Shown: piece after piece, positions 1 through 8,248 of the stretch | How the letters are laid out: the number at the start of each line of letters is the position of its first letter | Numbering within the stretch: the stretch's first letter is position 1 | Source: Mycobacterium gordonae | GTDB taxonomy: Bacteria > Actinomycetota > Actinomycetes > Mycobacteriales > Mycobacteriaceae | DNA length: 64,000 nucleotides | Assembly: GCF_017086405.1 (NCBI RefSeq) | Contig: NZ_CP070973.1 | Location: 7,038,739-7,102,738, forward strand | Reading direction: 5' to 3' | Made by a program: the position numbers and the translations under genes | The notes under the pieces: generated by a model | What the model saw: the letters and a program-made list of their open reading frames with translations, nothing else | Told to the model about the DNA's origin: nothing | Databases searched by the model: none

Positions 1-3000
1 CCTTCCGGCGCATTGTCGGAGGGCCGCACCACGATCCGGCCGCCGGACAGGCCCTTGCCCACATAGTCGTTGGCGTCGCCGTAGATACGCAGGGTGATGC
101 CTTGGGGCACGAAGGCGCCGAAGCTGTTGCCCGCCGATCCCTCGAACGTGATGTCGATGGTGCCGTCCGGCAACCCCTGTCCGCCATAAGCCTTCGTCAC
201 CTCATGGCCGAGCATGGTGCCGACGGTGCGGTTGACGTTGCTGATCGTGGTCGAGAACCGCACCGGCTTCTGGGAATCCAGCGCCTCGCGGCTCATCACG
301 ATCAACTGCTGGTCGAGCGCCTTGTCCAAGCCGTGATCCTGCCGCGAACTGCAGTACAGATCCTGGTTCATGAACGCCGACTCCGGTTCGTGCAGCACCG
401 GAGCCAGGTCCAGGCGATGCGCTTTCCAGTGTGCGCGCGCCAGCGTGGTGTCCAGCGCGCCAGCCTGCCCGACCGCCTCGTTGACGGTGCGGAAGCCCAA
501 CTGCGCCATGTACTCTCGCATTTCTTCGGCGATGAACATGAAGAAGTTCTCGACGAATTCCGGCTTACCGGCGAACCGTTCCCGCAGCAGCGGGTTCTGG
601 GTGGCCACCCCGACGGGGCAGGTGTCCAGGTGACAAACCCGCATCATGATGCAGCCGGCCACCACCAACGGCGCGGTGGCGAAACCGAATTCCTCGGCAC
701 CGAGCAGCGTCGCGATCATGACGTCACGGCCGGTCTTGAGCTGGCCGTCCACCTGGACGACAATGCGGTCACGTAAACCGTTGAGCAACAAGGTCTGCTG
801 CGTCTCGGCCAGCCCCAGCTCCCAGGGCGCGCCCGCGTGCTTCATCGACGTCAGCGGCGTCGCGCCGGTGCCGCCGTCGTGACCGGAGATGAGCACCACG
901 TCGGCGTGCGCCTTGGACACACCGGCGGCCACCGTCCCGACCCCGTTCTCGGACACCAGCTTGACGTGCACGCGCGCGGATGGGTTGGCATTCTTCAGAT
1001 CGTGGATCAGCTGCGCGAGATCCTCGATCGAGTAGATGTCGTGGTGCGGCGGCGGTGAGATCAACCCGACGCCAGGTGTGGAATGCCGCACCGAGGCCAC
1101 CCACGGATACACCTTGTGACCCGGAAGCTGGCCGCCTTCACCAGGTTTGGCGCCCTGGGCCATCTTGATCTGGATGTCCGTGCAGTTGGTCAGGTAGTGC
1201 GACGTGACACCGAAGCGACCCGAGGCCACCTGCTTGATCGCGCTGCGCCGCCAGTCGCCGTTCGGGTCGGCGTCGAACCGCTTGACGTCTTCGCCGCCCT
1301 CACCGCTGTTTGATCGGGCACCCAACCGGTTCATCGCGATGGCCAGCGTCTCGTGTGCTTCGGCAGAGATGGAGCCGTAGCTCATCGCTCCGGTGGAGAA
1401 GCGCTTGACGATCTCGCTGGCCGGCTCGACCTCCTCGATCGGCACCGGCGGCCGCAGGCCGGCACGGAATTTGAGCAACCCGCGCAGGGAGGCCATTCGC
1501 TCGCTCTGGTCATCGACCAGCTGGGTGTACTCCTTGAAGATCTTGTACTGACCGGTGCGGGTGGAGTGCTGCAGCTTGAAGACGGTCTCCGGGTTGAACA
1601 GGTGGTACTCGCCCTCGCGGCGCCACTGGTACTCCCCACCCACCTCGAGCTCGCGGTGCGCCCGCTCGTCCGGCCGGTCCAGATAAGCGAGGGCGTGCCG
1701 CGCCGCGACGTCGGCCGCAATGTCATCCAGGGTGATACCGCCAGTGGGACAAGCCAACCCGGTGAAGTACTCGTCCAGCACGTCTTCGGAGATACCGACG
1801 GCCTGGAAAAGCTGCGCGCCGGTGTAGGAGGCCAGCGTCGAGATGCCCATCTTGGACATCACCTTCAGCACACCCTTACCCGCGGCCTTGACGTAGTTGT
1901 TCAGCGCCTTGCTGCGTTCGATGCCGTCCCCGACATCCAAGACATTGCGGTCGAGCATGTCCTCGATCGACTCGAACGCCAGGTAGGGGTTGATCGCGGC
2001 CGCGCCGCACCCGATCAGCAAGGCCATGTGGTGCACCTCGCGGGCATCGCCCGACTCGACCACCAGGCCCACGTGAGTACGCGTGCGATCGCGAACCAGG
2101 TGGTGGTGCACACCCGAGACCGCCAGCAGCGACGGAATGGGCGCCATCGTCTGGTCGGAGTTGCGGTCGGACAGGATGATCAGCCGCGCCCCGTCGGCGA
2201 TCGCCGCCGACGCTTGCGCTCGCACGTCATCCAGCGCGGCCGCCAGCCCGGCGCCGCCCTCGGCGACCGGGTACAGGCAGTGAATCACCTTGGACCGCAT
2301 GCCATGTGGCCGTCCGTTGACCTCGTCCTCGGGATTGAGGTTGATCAGCTTGGCCAGCTCGAAGTTGCGCAGGATCGGCTGGGGCAGCGAGATCTGGTGA
2401 CAGGAGTACTCATCCGGGTTGAGCAGGTCGCGCTCCCCGCCGGTAGTGCCCTGCAAGCTGGTGACCACCTCTTCACGGATGGCGTCCAGTGGCGGATTGG
2501 TCACCTGGGCAAACAGCTGGTGGAAGTAGTCGAAAAGCATCCGGGGACGCTTGGACAGCACTGCGATCGGCGTGTCGGTGCCCATCGACCCGAGCGGCTC
2601 CGCGCCGGTGCGGGCCATCGGAGCCACCAGCAGGTTGAGTTCCTCGTAGGTGTAACCGAATGTCTGTTGCCGCACGACCAGCCGGTGATGCGGCATCCGG
2701 ACGTACTTGTTGGCGGGCAGCTTGTCCAACGGAACCAACCCGTTGTCGAGCCACTCCTGGTACGGGTGCTCGGCGGCCAGTTCGGCCTTGATCTCCTCGT
2801 CGGCGACGATGCGGCCCTGGGTGGTGTCCACCAGGAACATCCGGCCGGGCTGCAGCCGCATCCGCTTGACCACGGTGGACGGGTCCAGGTCCAGCACGCC
2901 GGCCTCCGAGGCCATCACAACCAAGCCGTCTTCTGTCACCCAGATCCGGGAGGGCCGCAGGCCGTTGCGGTCCAGCACAGCTCCCACGATGGTGCCGTCG

Positions 3001-4067
3001 GTGAACGTGATGGACGCCGGGCCGTCCCAGGGCTCCATCAAAGACGCGTGGTACTCGTAGAACGCCCGCCGCGCCGGGTCCATCGACTCATGGCGTTCCC
3101 ACGCCTCGGGGATCATCATCAGCACCGCGTGGGCCAGACTGCGACCGCCCAGGTGCAGCAACTCGACCACCTCGTCGAAGCGCGCGGTGTCGGAGGCCCC
3201 AGGGGTACAGATCGGGTACAGCTTCTCGACGTCCTCGTGCGATCCGAAGATATCGGTCTTGATCAGCGCCTCGCGGGCGCGCATCCAGTTCTCGTTCCCG
3301 GTGACGGTGTTGATCTCACCGTTGTGCGCGACGCGGCGGAAGGGGTGCGCCAGCGGCCAGGACGGGAAGGTGTTCGTCGAGAACCGGGAGTGCACGATGC
3401 CCAGCGCGCTGGTTATCCGGTTGTCCTGCAGGTCGAGGTAGAAGGCCTTGAGCTGCGGGGTGGTGAGCATGCCCTTGTAGACGAACGTCTGCCCGGACAG
3501 GCTCGGGAAGTACACGGTCTCGCGGCCGGGTCCGTCCTGCCCCGGGCCCTTGGTACCGAGTTCGTGCTCGGCCCGCTTGCGGACCACATACGCGCGGCGT
3601 TCCAGCGCCATTCCGGAGGCGCCGGCCATGAAGACCTGACGGAAGGTGGGCATCGCGTCACGCGACAGCGCGCCCAGCGAAGAGTCGTCGGTGGGAACGT
3701 TGCGCCAGCCGAGCACCTGCAGGCCTTCGGATTCGGCGATCTTCTCGACGGCGGCACACGCTGCGGCGGCGTCCTTGGACGACTGCGGCAGGAACGCGAT
3801 GCCGGTGGCGTAGCTACCCGCTTCGGGCAGGTCGAAATCCACGACCTCACGCAGGAAAGCGTCCGGGACCTGAATCAGGATGCCCGCGCCGTCGCCACTG
3901 CGCGGCTCGGCGCCAGCGGCACCGCGGTGCTCGAGGTTGAGCAGCGCGGTGATGGCCTTGTCCACAATGTCGCGGCTTCGCCGGCCGTGCATGTCGACGA
4001 CCATGGCCACACCGCATGAATCGTGTTCGTATGCGGGGTTATACAGCCCGACGCGCCTGGGCGTCAT
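1..4067 (-). CDS. gltB: Glutamate synthase (NADPH) large subunit, 3' end cut by the window edge
   Basis: Large chain of glutamate synthase, which transfers the glutamine amide to 2-oxoglutarate to give two glutamates. The ATG at 4067 opens a class-II glutamine amidotransferase domain with the nucleophile in HDSCGVAMV (Cys18). A 3Fe-4S cluster motif C-x5-C-x4-C is at Cys1139, Cys1145 and Cys1150, in FMN synthase-domain context. The window ends in the C-terminal GxGxG domain (GKGLSGGRIVV). About 1355 codons are visible against about 1527 in M. tuberculosis, so roughly 170 residues, and presumably gltD, lie to the left. The frame is intact throughout. Homologue of Rv3859c. Confidence 0.97.
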   Translation of the reverse strand, partial: MTPRRVGLYNPAYEHDSCGVAMVVDMHGRRSRDIVDKAITALLNLEHRGAAGAEPRSGDGAGILIQVPDAFLREVVDFDLPEAGSYATGIAFLPQSSKDAAAACAAVEKIAESEGLQVLGWRNVPTDDSSLGALSRDAMPTFRQVFMAGASGMALERRAYVVRKRAEHELGTKGPGQDGPGRETVYFPSLSGQTFVYKGMLTTPQLKAFYLDLQDNRITSALGIVHSRFSTNTFPSWPLAHPFRRVAHNGEINTVTGNENWMRAREALIKTDIFGSHEDVEKLYPICTPGASDTARFDEVVELLHLGGRSLAHAVLMMIPEAWERHESMDPARRAFYEYHASLMEPWDGPASITFTDGTIVGAVLDRNGLRPSRIWVTEDGLVVMASEAGVLDLDPSTVVKRMRLQPGRMFLVDTTQGRIVADEEIKAELAAEHPYQEWLDNGLVPLDKLPANKYVRMPHHRLVVRQQTFGYTYEELNLLVAPMARTGAEPLGSMGTDTPIAVLSKRPRMLFDYFHQLFAQVTNPPLDAIREEVVTSLQGTTGGERDLLNPDEYSCHQISLPQPILRNFELAKLINLNPEDEVNGRPHGMRSKVIHCLYPVAEGGAGLAAALDDVRAQASAAIADGARLIILSDRNSDQTMAPIPSLLAVSGVHHHLVRDRTRTHVGLVVESGDAREVHHMALLIGCGAAAINPYLAFESIEDMLDRNVLDVGDGIERSKALNNYVKAAGKGVLKVMSKMGISTLASYTGAQLFQAVGISEDVLDEYFTGLACPTGGITLDDIAADVAARHALAYLDRPDERAHRELEVGGEYQWRREGEYHLFNPETVFKLQHSTRTGQYKIFKEYTQLVDDQSERMASLRGLLKFRAGLRPPVPIEEVEPASEIVKRFSTGAMSYGSISAEAHETLAIAMNRLGARSNSGEGGEDVKRFDADPNGDWRRSAIKQVASGRFGVTSHYLTNCTDIQIKMAQGAKPGEGGQLPGHKVYPWVASVRHSTPGVGLISPPPHHDIYSIEDLAQLIHDLKNANPSARVHVKLVSENGVGTVAAGVSKAHADVVLISGHDGGTGATPLTSMKHAGAPWELGLAETQQTLLLNGLRDRIVVQVDGQLKTGRDVMIATLLGAEEFGFATAPLVVAGCIMMRVCHLDTCPVGVATQNPLLRERFAGKPEFVENFFMFIAEEMREYMAQLGFRTVNEAVGQAGALDTTLARAHWKAHRLDLAPVLHEPESAFMNQDLYCSSRQDHGLDKALDQQLIVMSREALDSQKPVRFSTTISNVNRTVGTMLGHEVTKAYGGQGLPDGTIDITFEGSAGNSFGAFVPQGITLRIYGDANDYVGKGLSGGRIVVRPSDNAPE

Positions 4068-4721
4068 TCCCACCTAACCCTTCAGCAGACTTCCTGCACG
4101 GCCGCTTTGCGAATCGACGTTCTCCGGTCGTGGGACCGCACCCGAAGGTTGCGGGGCTGAACCCCCTCGGTCTCATCGACTGGCTGTCCGCCAAGCGGAG
4201 ATAATCCGGTCAGGGATTCGTCCGTGCAGCGTTGAACGGTTGCCCCGTACCTATTTCGACAAGTCGTAAAACGATATGACAAAACCCGCCTGACATGCCA
4301 ACTTACCAATACTAACCTCTGTGCTGGCAGCTCCGTAAATTCGCTGTTACCAGCGATCGACAGCCTTGCGACCTGACCTGCGACCACGGCAGATCGTCCG
4401 GCACTGTGGTGAGGATCGCATGGCGCGGCAGTGGCCGCTGATCCGGTCGGTAGAGTTTGCTGCAAGCGACGTCTACCCGCATCTGCCGTGAATCTAAGAA
4501 TCACGGCGGACAGTCACACCGGCACCACGGCGCGTCATATGACGTGGCAGCAAAGTCAAGGGAACCGGCGTCGGCGCCGCGGGATGTCATGCCGCCGGCT
4601 CCACGGCCACGGCTCGGCTGAGTTTGCGCGCTTCAGACCCGGCTGGCGCGGTCGAGTCGGTGACCGATACTAGACGTCAGCGTCCGGCGTTGGCCGACAG
4701 GCCTGTGCACCCGAGGAGCCC
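4068..4721. other. Intergenic region between divergent gltB and the Rv3860-like gene
   Basis: These 654 bases hold no ORF that I believe. The short ORFs present have low-complexity Arg/Ala-rich translations and no homologue I recognise. A relatively AT-rich patch at about 4245-4350 is the best place for the gltB and Rv3860-like promoters, but I cannot assign -35/-10 boxes with confidence. Confidence 0.5.
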
Positions 4722-6050
4722 ATGAACCAGCCCCCAGAATTTCTGCGCAACCGAATGCGCCCTGAGCAACCGGTTTCGCACCCGGTGCCGCCCGCACCCG
4801 CGGCCGAGCGGACGCCCCAACCATCGCAGTCTCCGCCGTCGCCGGCCCCCAAGACCACTCCCCCGCCGCCCGCGACCCAAGCGCCGCCAGCGGCTCCCAA
4901 GACGCCTCCCCCACCGGCGGCCGCCAAGATCCCGCCCCCCGCGGCCGCCCCACCGGCTCCCTCCACTCCTGCCCCGCCGGTCGCGCCACCACCGCAGCGC
5001 GCGATGCGGCCCGTGGCACCTCCACCACCGCACCGGGACGCGCCGCAGCAACCGTCACCACCGCACCAATCCGGTCCACCGCCGCGGCGACCCGCCGGTC
5101 CGGCGGGCCCTTGGCCGGGTGCGACGGCCGGCCCGGCCGCCGCTGCCCGGCCCGTCGAGCGCGGCTGGCGACGTATGGTCCGGGCCGCGACGTTCGGCCT
5201 GGTCAAGCCGGGCCCGTCCGCGGCGCAACGCGACGCGGCGCAGTTCGAGACGACGATCCGAACTCCGCTGCGTGGCAACCACAAGGTCGGCGTCCTCGGC
5301 AAGGGCGGCGTAGGCAAGACGTCGGTGGCCGCCAGCGTGGGCTCGATCCTGGCCGAACTGCGTCAGCAGGACCGCGTCGTGGCCATCGACGCCGACACCG
5401 CGTTCGGCCGACTCAGCAGCAGGATCGATCCCCGGACCACCGGTTCGTTCTGGGAATTGACCGCGGACAAGAATCAGCAGTCCTTTGCCGACGTGACCTC
5501 TCGGATCGGCAGGAACTCCACCGGGCTCTACGTGCTGGGCGGCGAACCCGTGTCTGGTCCGCGCCGGGTGCTCGATCCGGCGATCTACCGCGAGGCCGCG
5601 TTGCGGCTGGATCGGCATTTCGCGATCTCGGTCATCGACTGCGGATCGACGATGGACGCCGCGGTCACCCGCGAGGTGCTGCGTGATCTGGATGCTCTGA
5701 TCGTGGTCTCCTCGCCGTGGGCGGACGGCGCCGCGGCCGCCGCCAAGACGGTCGAGTGGTTGTCGGATCACGACCTCGGCAATCTGCTGCAACGCAGCGT
5801 CGTCGTCCTGAACGATTCCGACGGCCACGCCGACAAGCGAACCCGCTCGCTACTGGCTCGTGAGTTCATCGACCACGGGCAACCGGTCGTCGAGGTGCCG
5901 TTCGATCCGCACTTGCGACCGGGTGGTGTCATCGACGTCACCCACGAGATGGCACCGGCGACGCGGCTGAAGTTTCTGCAGGTAGCGGCGACCATCACCG
6001 GATACTTCGCCTCCCGTGCCGAAGGGCCGCGCGGCCACACGCCGGCTTGA
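4722..6050 (+). CDS. Proline-rich ParA/MinD-like ATPase, Rv3860 homologue (EspI-like)
   Basis: 442 residues. Residues 1-155 are Pro/Ala-rich and low in complexity. The C-terminal half is a SIMIBI-class ATPase with the deviant Walker A GKGGVGKT at residues 193-200. The architecture matches EspI (20935-22974) and the Rv3888c-like protein (41236-42237) in the same window. It precedes the whiB6/ESX-1 block in the same place as Rv3860 in M. tuberculosis. The role is unknown; an ESX-associated cytosolic regulator or partitioning-type ATPase is an inference from paralogy. A perfect inverted-repeat terminator follows it. Confidence 0.9.
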   Translation: MNQPPEFLRNRMRPEQPVSHPVPPAPAAERTPQPSQSPPSPAPKTTPPPPATQAPPAAPKTPPPPAAAKIPPPAAAPPAPSTPAPPVAPPPQRAMRPVAPPPPHRDAPQQPSPPHQSGPPPRRPAGPAGPWPGATAGPAAAARPVERGWRRMVRAATFGLVKPGPSAAQRDAAQFETTIRTPLRGNHKVGVLGKGGVGKTSVAASVGSILAELRQQDRVVAIDADTAFGRLSSRIDPRTTGSFWELTADKNQQSFADVTSRIGRNSTGLYVLGGEPVSGPRRVLDPAIYREAALRLDRHFAISVIDCGSTMDAAVTREVLRDLDALIVVSSPWADGAAAAAKTVEWLSDHDLGNLLQRSVVVLNDSDGHADKRTRSLLAREFIDHGQPVVEVPFDPHLRPGGVIDVTHEMAPATRLKFLQVAATITGYFASRAEGPRGHTPA

Positions 6051-6122
6051 CCCGGTCGGGCGCGCCGGCCGTGCTGCGCTGCGCTGCGATCGGATTGAAA
6101 CGACGCAGGCGCCGAACACAAG

Positions 6123-6156
6123 ACAGCGCGAGAAATCGAAGGATTTCTCGCGCTGT
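6123..6156. terminator. Bidirectional hairpin terminator between convergent genes
   Basis: A perfect 15-bp stem (6123-6137 pairing with 6142-6156) with the 4-nt loop GAAG. It sits between the end of the Rv3860-like gene and the end of whiB6. There is no long T tract, as is common for mycobacterial terminators. The position between two converging stop codons suggests it serves both strands. Confidence 0.8.
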
Positions 6157-6173
6157 TCGACGCGGTTCGCGGC

Positions 6174-6464
6174 TCACGCCGACTGGGCAGTCACCCGCTC
6201 ACGCACGGCGAAGCCGTTGCGCTCGGCCAGAGACCGCAGCTGAGCGAGGGCGAACGCCCGTGGGCGACCCGAGTCGGGAATGACCACACCGGCCCAAAGG
6301 CCCTCAGCGCCAGGAGATTCCACGGCTTCCTTGGCGCACAGCCAGCGGCGCGGGCAGGCCCGGCACAACGTCTTGGCCTCGTCATCAGGGGTCGTCGTCC
6401 AACGGTCGGGGTCTTGCGTGCACACGCCCAGCTGCGGGATCTCGTAAAGAGTTGTTGCGGTCAT
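6174..6464 (-). CDS. whiB6: WhiB-family Fe-S transcriptional regulator WhiB6
   Basis: A redox/NO-responsive 4Fe-4S WhiB protein; in M. tuberculosis and M. marinum WhiB6 controls ESX-1 genes. The four cluster ligands are Cys15, Cys34, Cys37 and Cys43, counted from the ATG at 6464, including CRACPRRWLC. The WhiB turn GLWAGV follows. I chose the ATG at 6464 because GGAGGA lies 10 nt upstream. A start at 6533 would add 23 residues with no better ribosome site. It lies upstream of and divergent from the ESX-1 forward arm, as in H37Rv (Rv3862c). Confidence 0.93.
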   Translation of the reverse strand: MTATTLYEIPQLGVCTQDPDRWTTTPDDEAKTLCRACPRRWLCAKEAVESPGAEGLWAGVVIPDSGRPRAFALAQLRSLAERNGFAVRERVTAQSA

Positions 6465-6621
6465 GTCTCTGCATTCCTCCATAAAGCGTTGCGCGTTCTG
6501 TCCCTCTGCCCAGAAGGCTAGCGCACTAACCATCGCAGTGCAACAGTTCGTTCTGCAGCGGTTGACAATGGGTGCTACAGCTTTGCAGCGCGAACGGCGA
6601 GCCTACCCACCAAACCTGCGA

Positions 6622-6645
6622 TTAACAGGGTCTATACCCTGTCAA
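6622..6645. promoter_or_regulatory. Operator-like dyad upstream of whiB6
   Basis: ACAGGGT-CTAT-ACCCTGT (6625-6642) is a perfect 7-bp inverted repeat with a 4-nt spacer. After one mismatch, two more pairs extend it to 6622-6645. It lies about 160 bp upstream of the chosen whiB6 ATG and 190 bp upstream of the Rv3863-like ORF, so either gene could be controlled. It resembles a dimeric regulator site; the regulator is unknown. Confidence 0.5.
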
Positions 6646-6831
6646 TGGGCTGTGTATCGCCTGCTGATCAGCTGGTTTCATCCACAGCTTTTGGACAACA
6701 TGCTCCCAGCGGAAGCGCTGGCCGCTCTACTAACCGTAGCGGTTGGCCGGTTTGGGCCGGCGCTTGCCGCATCCGCCATCCGCGGGGAAAACGTAGCGAA
6801 GGTATAGCAATAGAAGGGTGCAACGGTTAGA

Positions 6832-8010
6832 ATGTTGGTCAGCGAATGGTGTGCCTCATGGCCCTCCGCGCTGCCCGCCCCGACCACCATGAGCGAGGAT
6901 TCCGCCCTGATGCCCAACGCCGAATCGACGGTGACGCCGGCTGCGCTGGCCGCACTCAGTGGCGTGACGGCCGGTGGGACCGTCCCCGGCTACAGCATCG
7001 TGGACATAGGTCGCCGCCACCGGTCCGGTAGGCGCCCCGATGACCAGCGGGCCGCCGGGGCAAACCTGCGGGCGGTGCCCGACGATGGAAAGTGGCGCTT
7101 GTCCGACGAGCGCGTCGGCGAGCGCGAGAGCGGTATGTTCGTCGACGGACTGCGTGGAAGCCCGTCCGTCAGCGACAAGAAAGACGTCCCGTTCGGCGAT
7201 CCCCCTGGAGGCAAGGCGTTGACGTTCGAAGTCGTCAGGCCGACGAATGCGCCTGAAGAGCCCCGTCCGGACGACCTGCCCGCTGACGCCGACCCCGGGG
7301 TGGTCCGCGCTGGCGCGGCCGCCGCGGCACGCCGCCGGGAACTCGACATCAGCCAGCGCAGCCTGGCCGCCGACGGCATCATCAACGCCGGAGCGCTCAT
7401 CTCCTTCGAGAAGGGCCGCAGTTGGCCACGGGAACGGACCCGCGCCAAGCTCGAGGAAGTGCTGCAGTGGCCCGCTGGCACGATCGCCCGGATTCGCGAG
7501 GGCGACGCCGCCGCCAATCAGCAGTCGGCGCCGGCGCCGGCTGTCGAGCCTGTCGCCGAGGCACCCTCGGCCGCCGACGGTCCGGCCTCGCTGATCGCCC
7601 AGGCCGTAGCCGCCGCCGTCGACACCTGCAGCCTGGCCATCGCCGCGTTGCCCTCCCCGGAGGATCCGGAGTTCACCGAACGGGCGGCACCGATCCTGGC
7701 CGACCTGCGCCAGCTCGAGGCGATCGCCGTTCAGGCGACGCGGATCAGTCGAATCACCCCGGAACTCATCAAGGCAATGGGTTCCGTGCGGCGATACCAC
7801 GACCAATTGATGACCTTGGGCGCCACCGCACCCGGTGCGACCCTGGCACAACGGTTATATGCCGCGCGCCGCCGCGCGAATCTCTCCACGCTGGAAACCG
7901 CACAAGCGGCTGGCGTCAGCGAAGAAATGATCGTCAAGGCGGAGGCCGAAGAAGTCTTGCCGGCCGAAACTGCCGCGGCGATCGAAGCACTGATAAGTCA
8001 GATCAATTGA
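6832..8010 (+). CDS. Rv3863 homologue with FHA-like and HTH-like segments
   Basis: 392 residues, the same length as Rv3863, and in the same place between whiB6 and espE. Residues about 75-140 read like the second half of an FHA fold (WRLSD, then GMFVDG, VSD, FGDPPGG and LTFEVV). Residues about 165-225 look like an XRE-type helix-turn-helix (RRELDISQRSLA to WPAGTIARI). A second HTH-like segment ends the protein (RLYAARRRANLSTLETAQAAG). The domain reading is inference. Starts at 6889 and 6910 are possible alternatives; GAGGA lies 10 nt before 6910. A role in ESX-1 regulation is suggested only by position. Confidence 0.85.
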   Translation: MLVSEWCASWPSALPAPTTMSEDSALMPNAESTVTPAALAALSGVTAGGTVPGYSIVDIGRRHRSGRRPDDQRAAGANLRAVPDDGKWRLSDERVGERESGMFVDGLRGSPSVSDKKDVPFGDPPGGKALTFEVVRPTNAPEEPRPDDLPADADPGVVRAGAAAAARRRELDISQRSLAADGIINAGALISFEKGRSWPRERTRAKLEEVLQWPAGTIARIREGDAAANQQSAPAPAVEPVAEAPSAADGPASLIAQAVAAAVDTCSLAIAALPSPEDPEFTERAAPILADLRQLEAIAVQATRISRITPELIKAMGSVRRYHDQLMTLGATAPGATLAQRLYAARRRANLSTLETAQAAGVSEEMIVKAEAEEVLPAETAAAIEALISQIN

Positions 8011-8111
8011 CATGGAACCCGGGCGGCATCACACGCTGGCGCGCTCGGGTCTGAACGTCCGGGGAAGGCTTGCGCCGCCCGGCCATTCCGCTATGAAGTT
8101 GCCCGTGCCGT

Positions 8112-8141
8112 GCGCCCGAAAAGGCCAGGCGCGCCCGAAAA
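8112..8141 (+). repeat. 11-bp direct repeat in the espE upstream region
   Basis: GCGCCCGAAAA occurs at 8112-8122 and 8131-8141, 19 bp apart start to start. It lies in the 238-bp gap before espE (8011-8248). It may be a tandem regulator site for the ESX-1 forward arm, or chance. The rest of the gap holds no convincing gene; the small ORFs on both strands are of low quality. Confidence 0.4.
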
Positions 8142-8248
8142 TTCGTGCATCTAGCCCCGCCGGAGCGCTGTTAAGCTCGACATACGGTGCGAAGGTGCAT
8201 AAACAACTGACCGTGCACACCAACAAGCCAACGTAAGGAATCACGAAA

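Noticed and set aside
1353..4019. Long plus-strand ORF of 888 codons
   Set aside because: It lies wholly opposite gltB, whose own frame has the amidotransferase cysteine and the 3Fe-4S motif. The plus-strand product is His/Gln/Arg/Val-rich, as expected of an antisense high-GC frame.
4082..4504. 140-codon minus-strand ORF between gltB and the Rv3860-like gene
   Set aside because: No homologue recognised, composition of a random frame, and no ribosome site.
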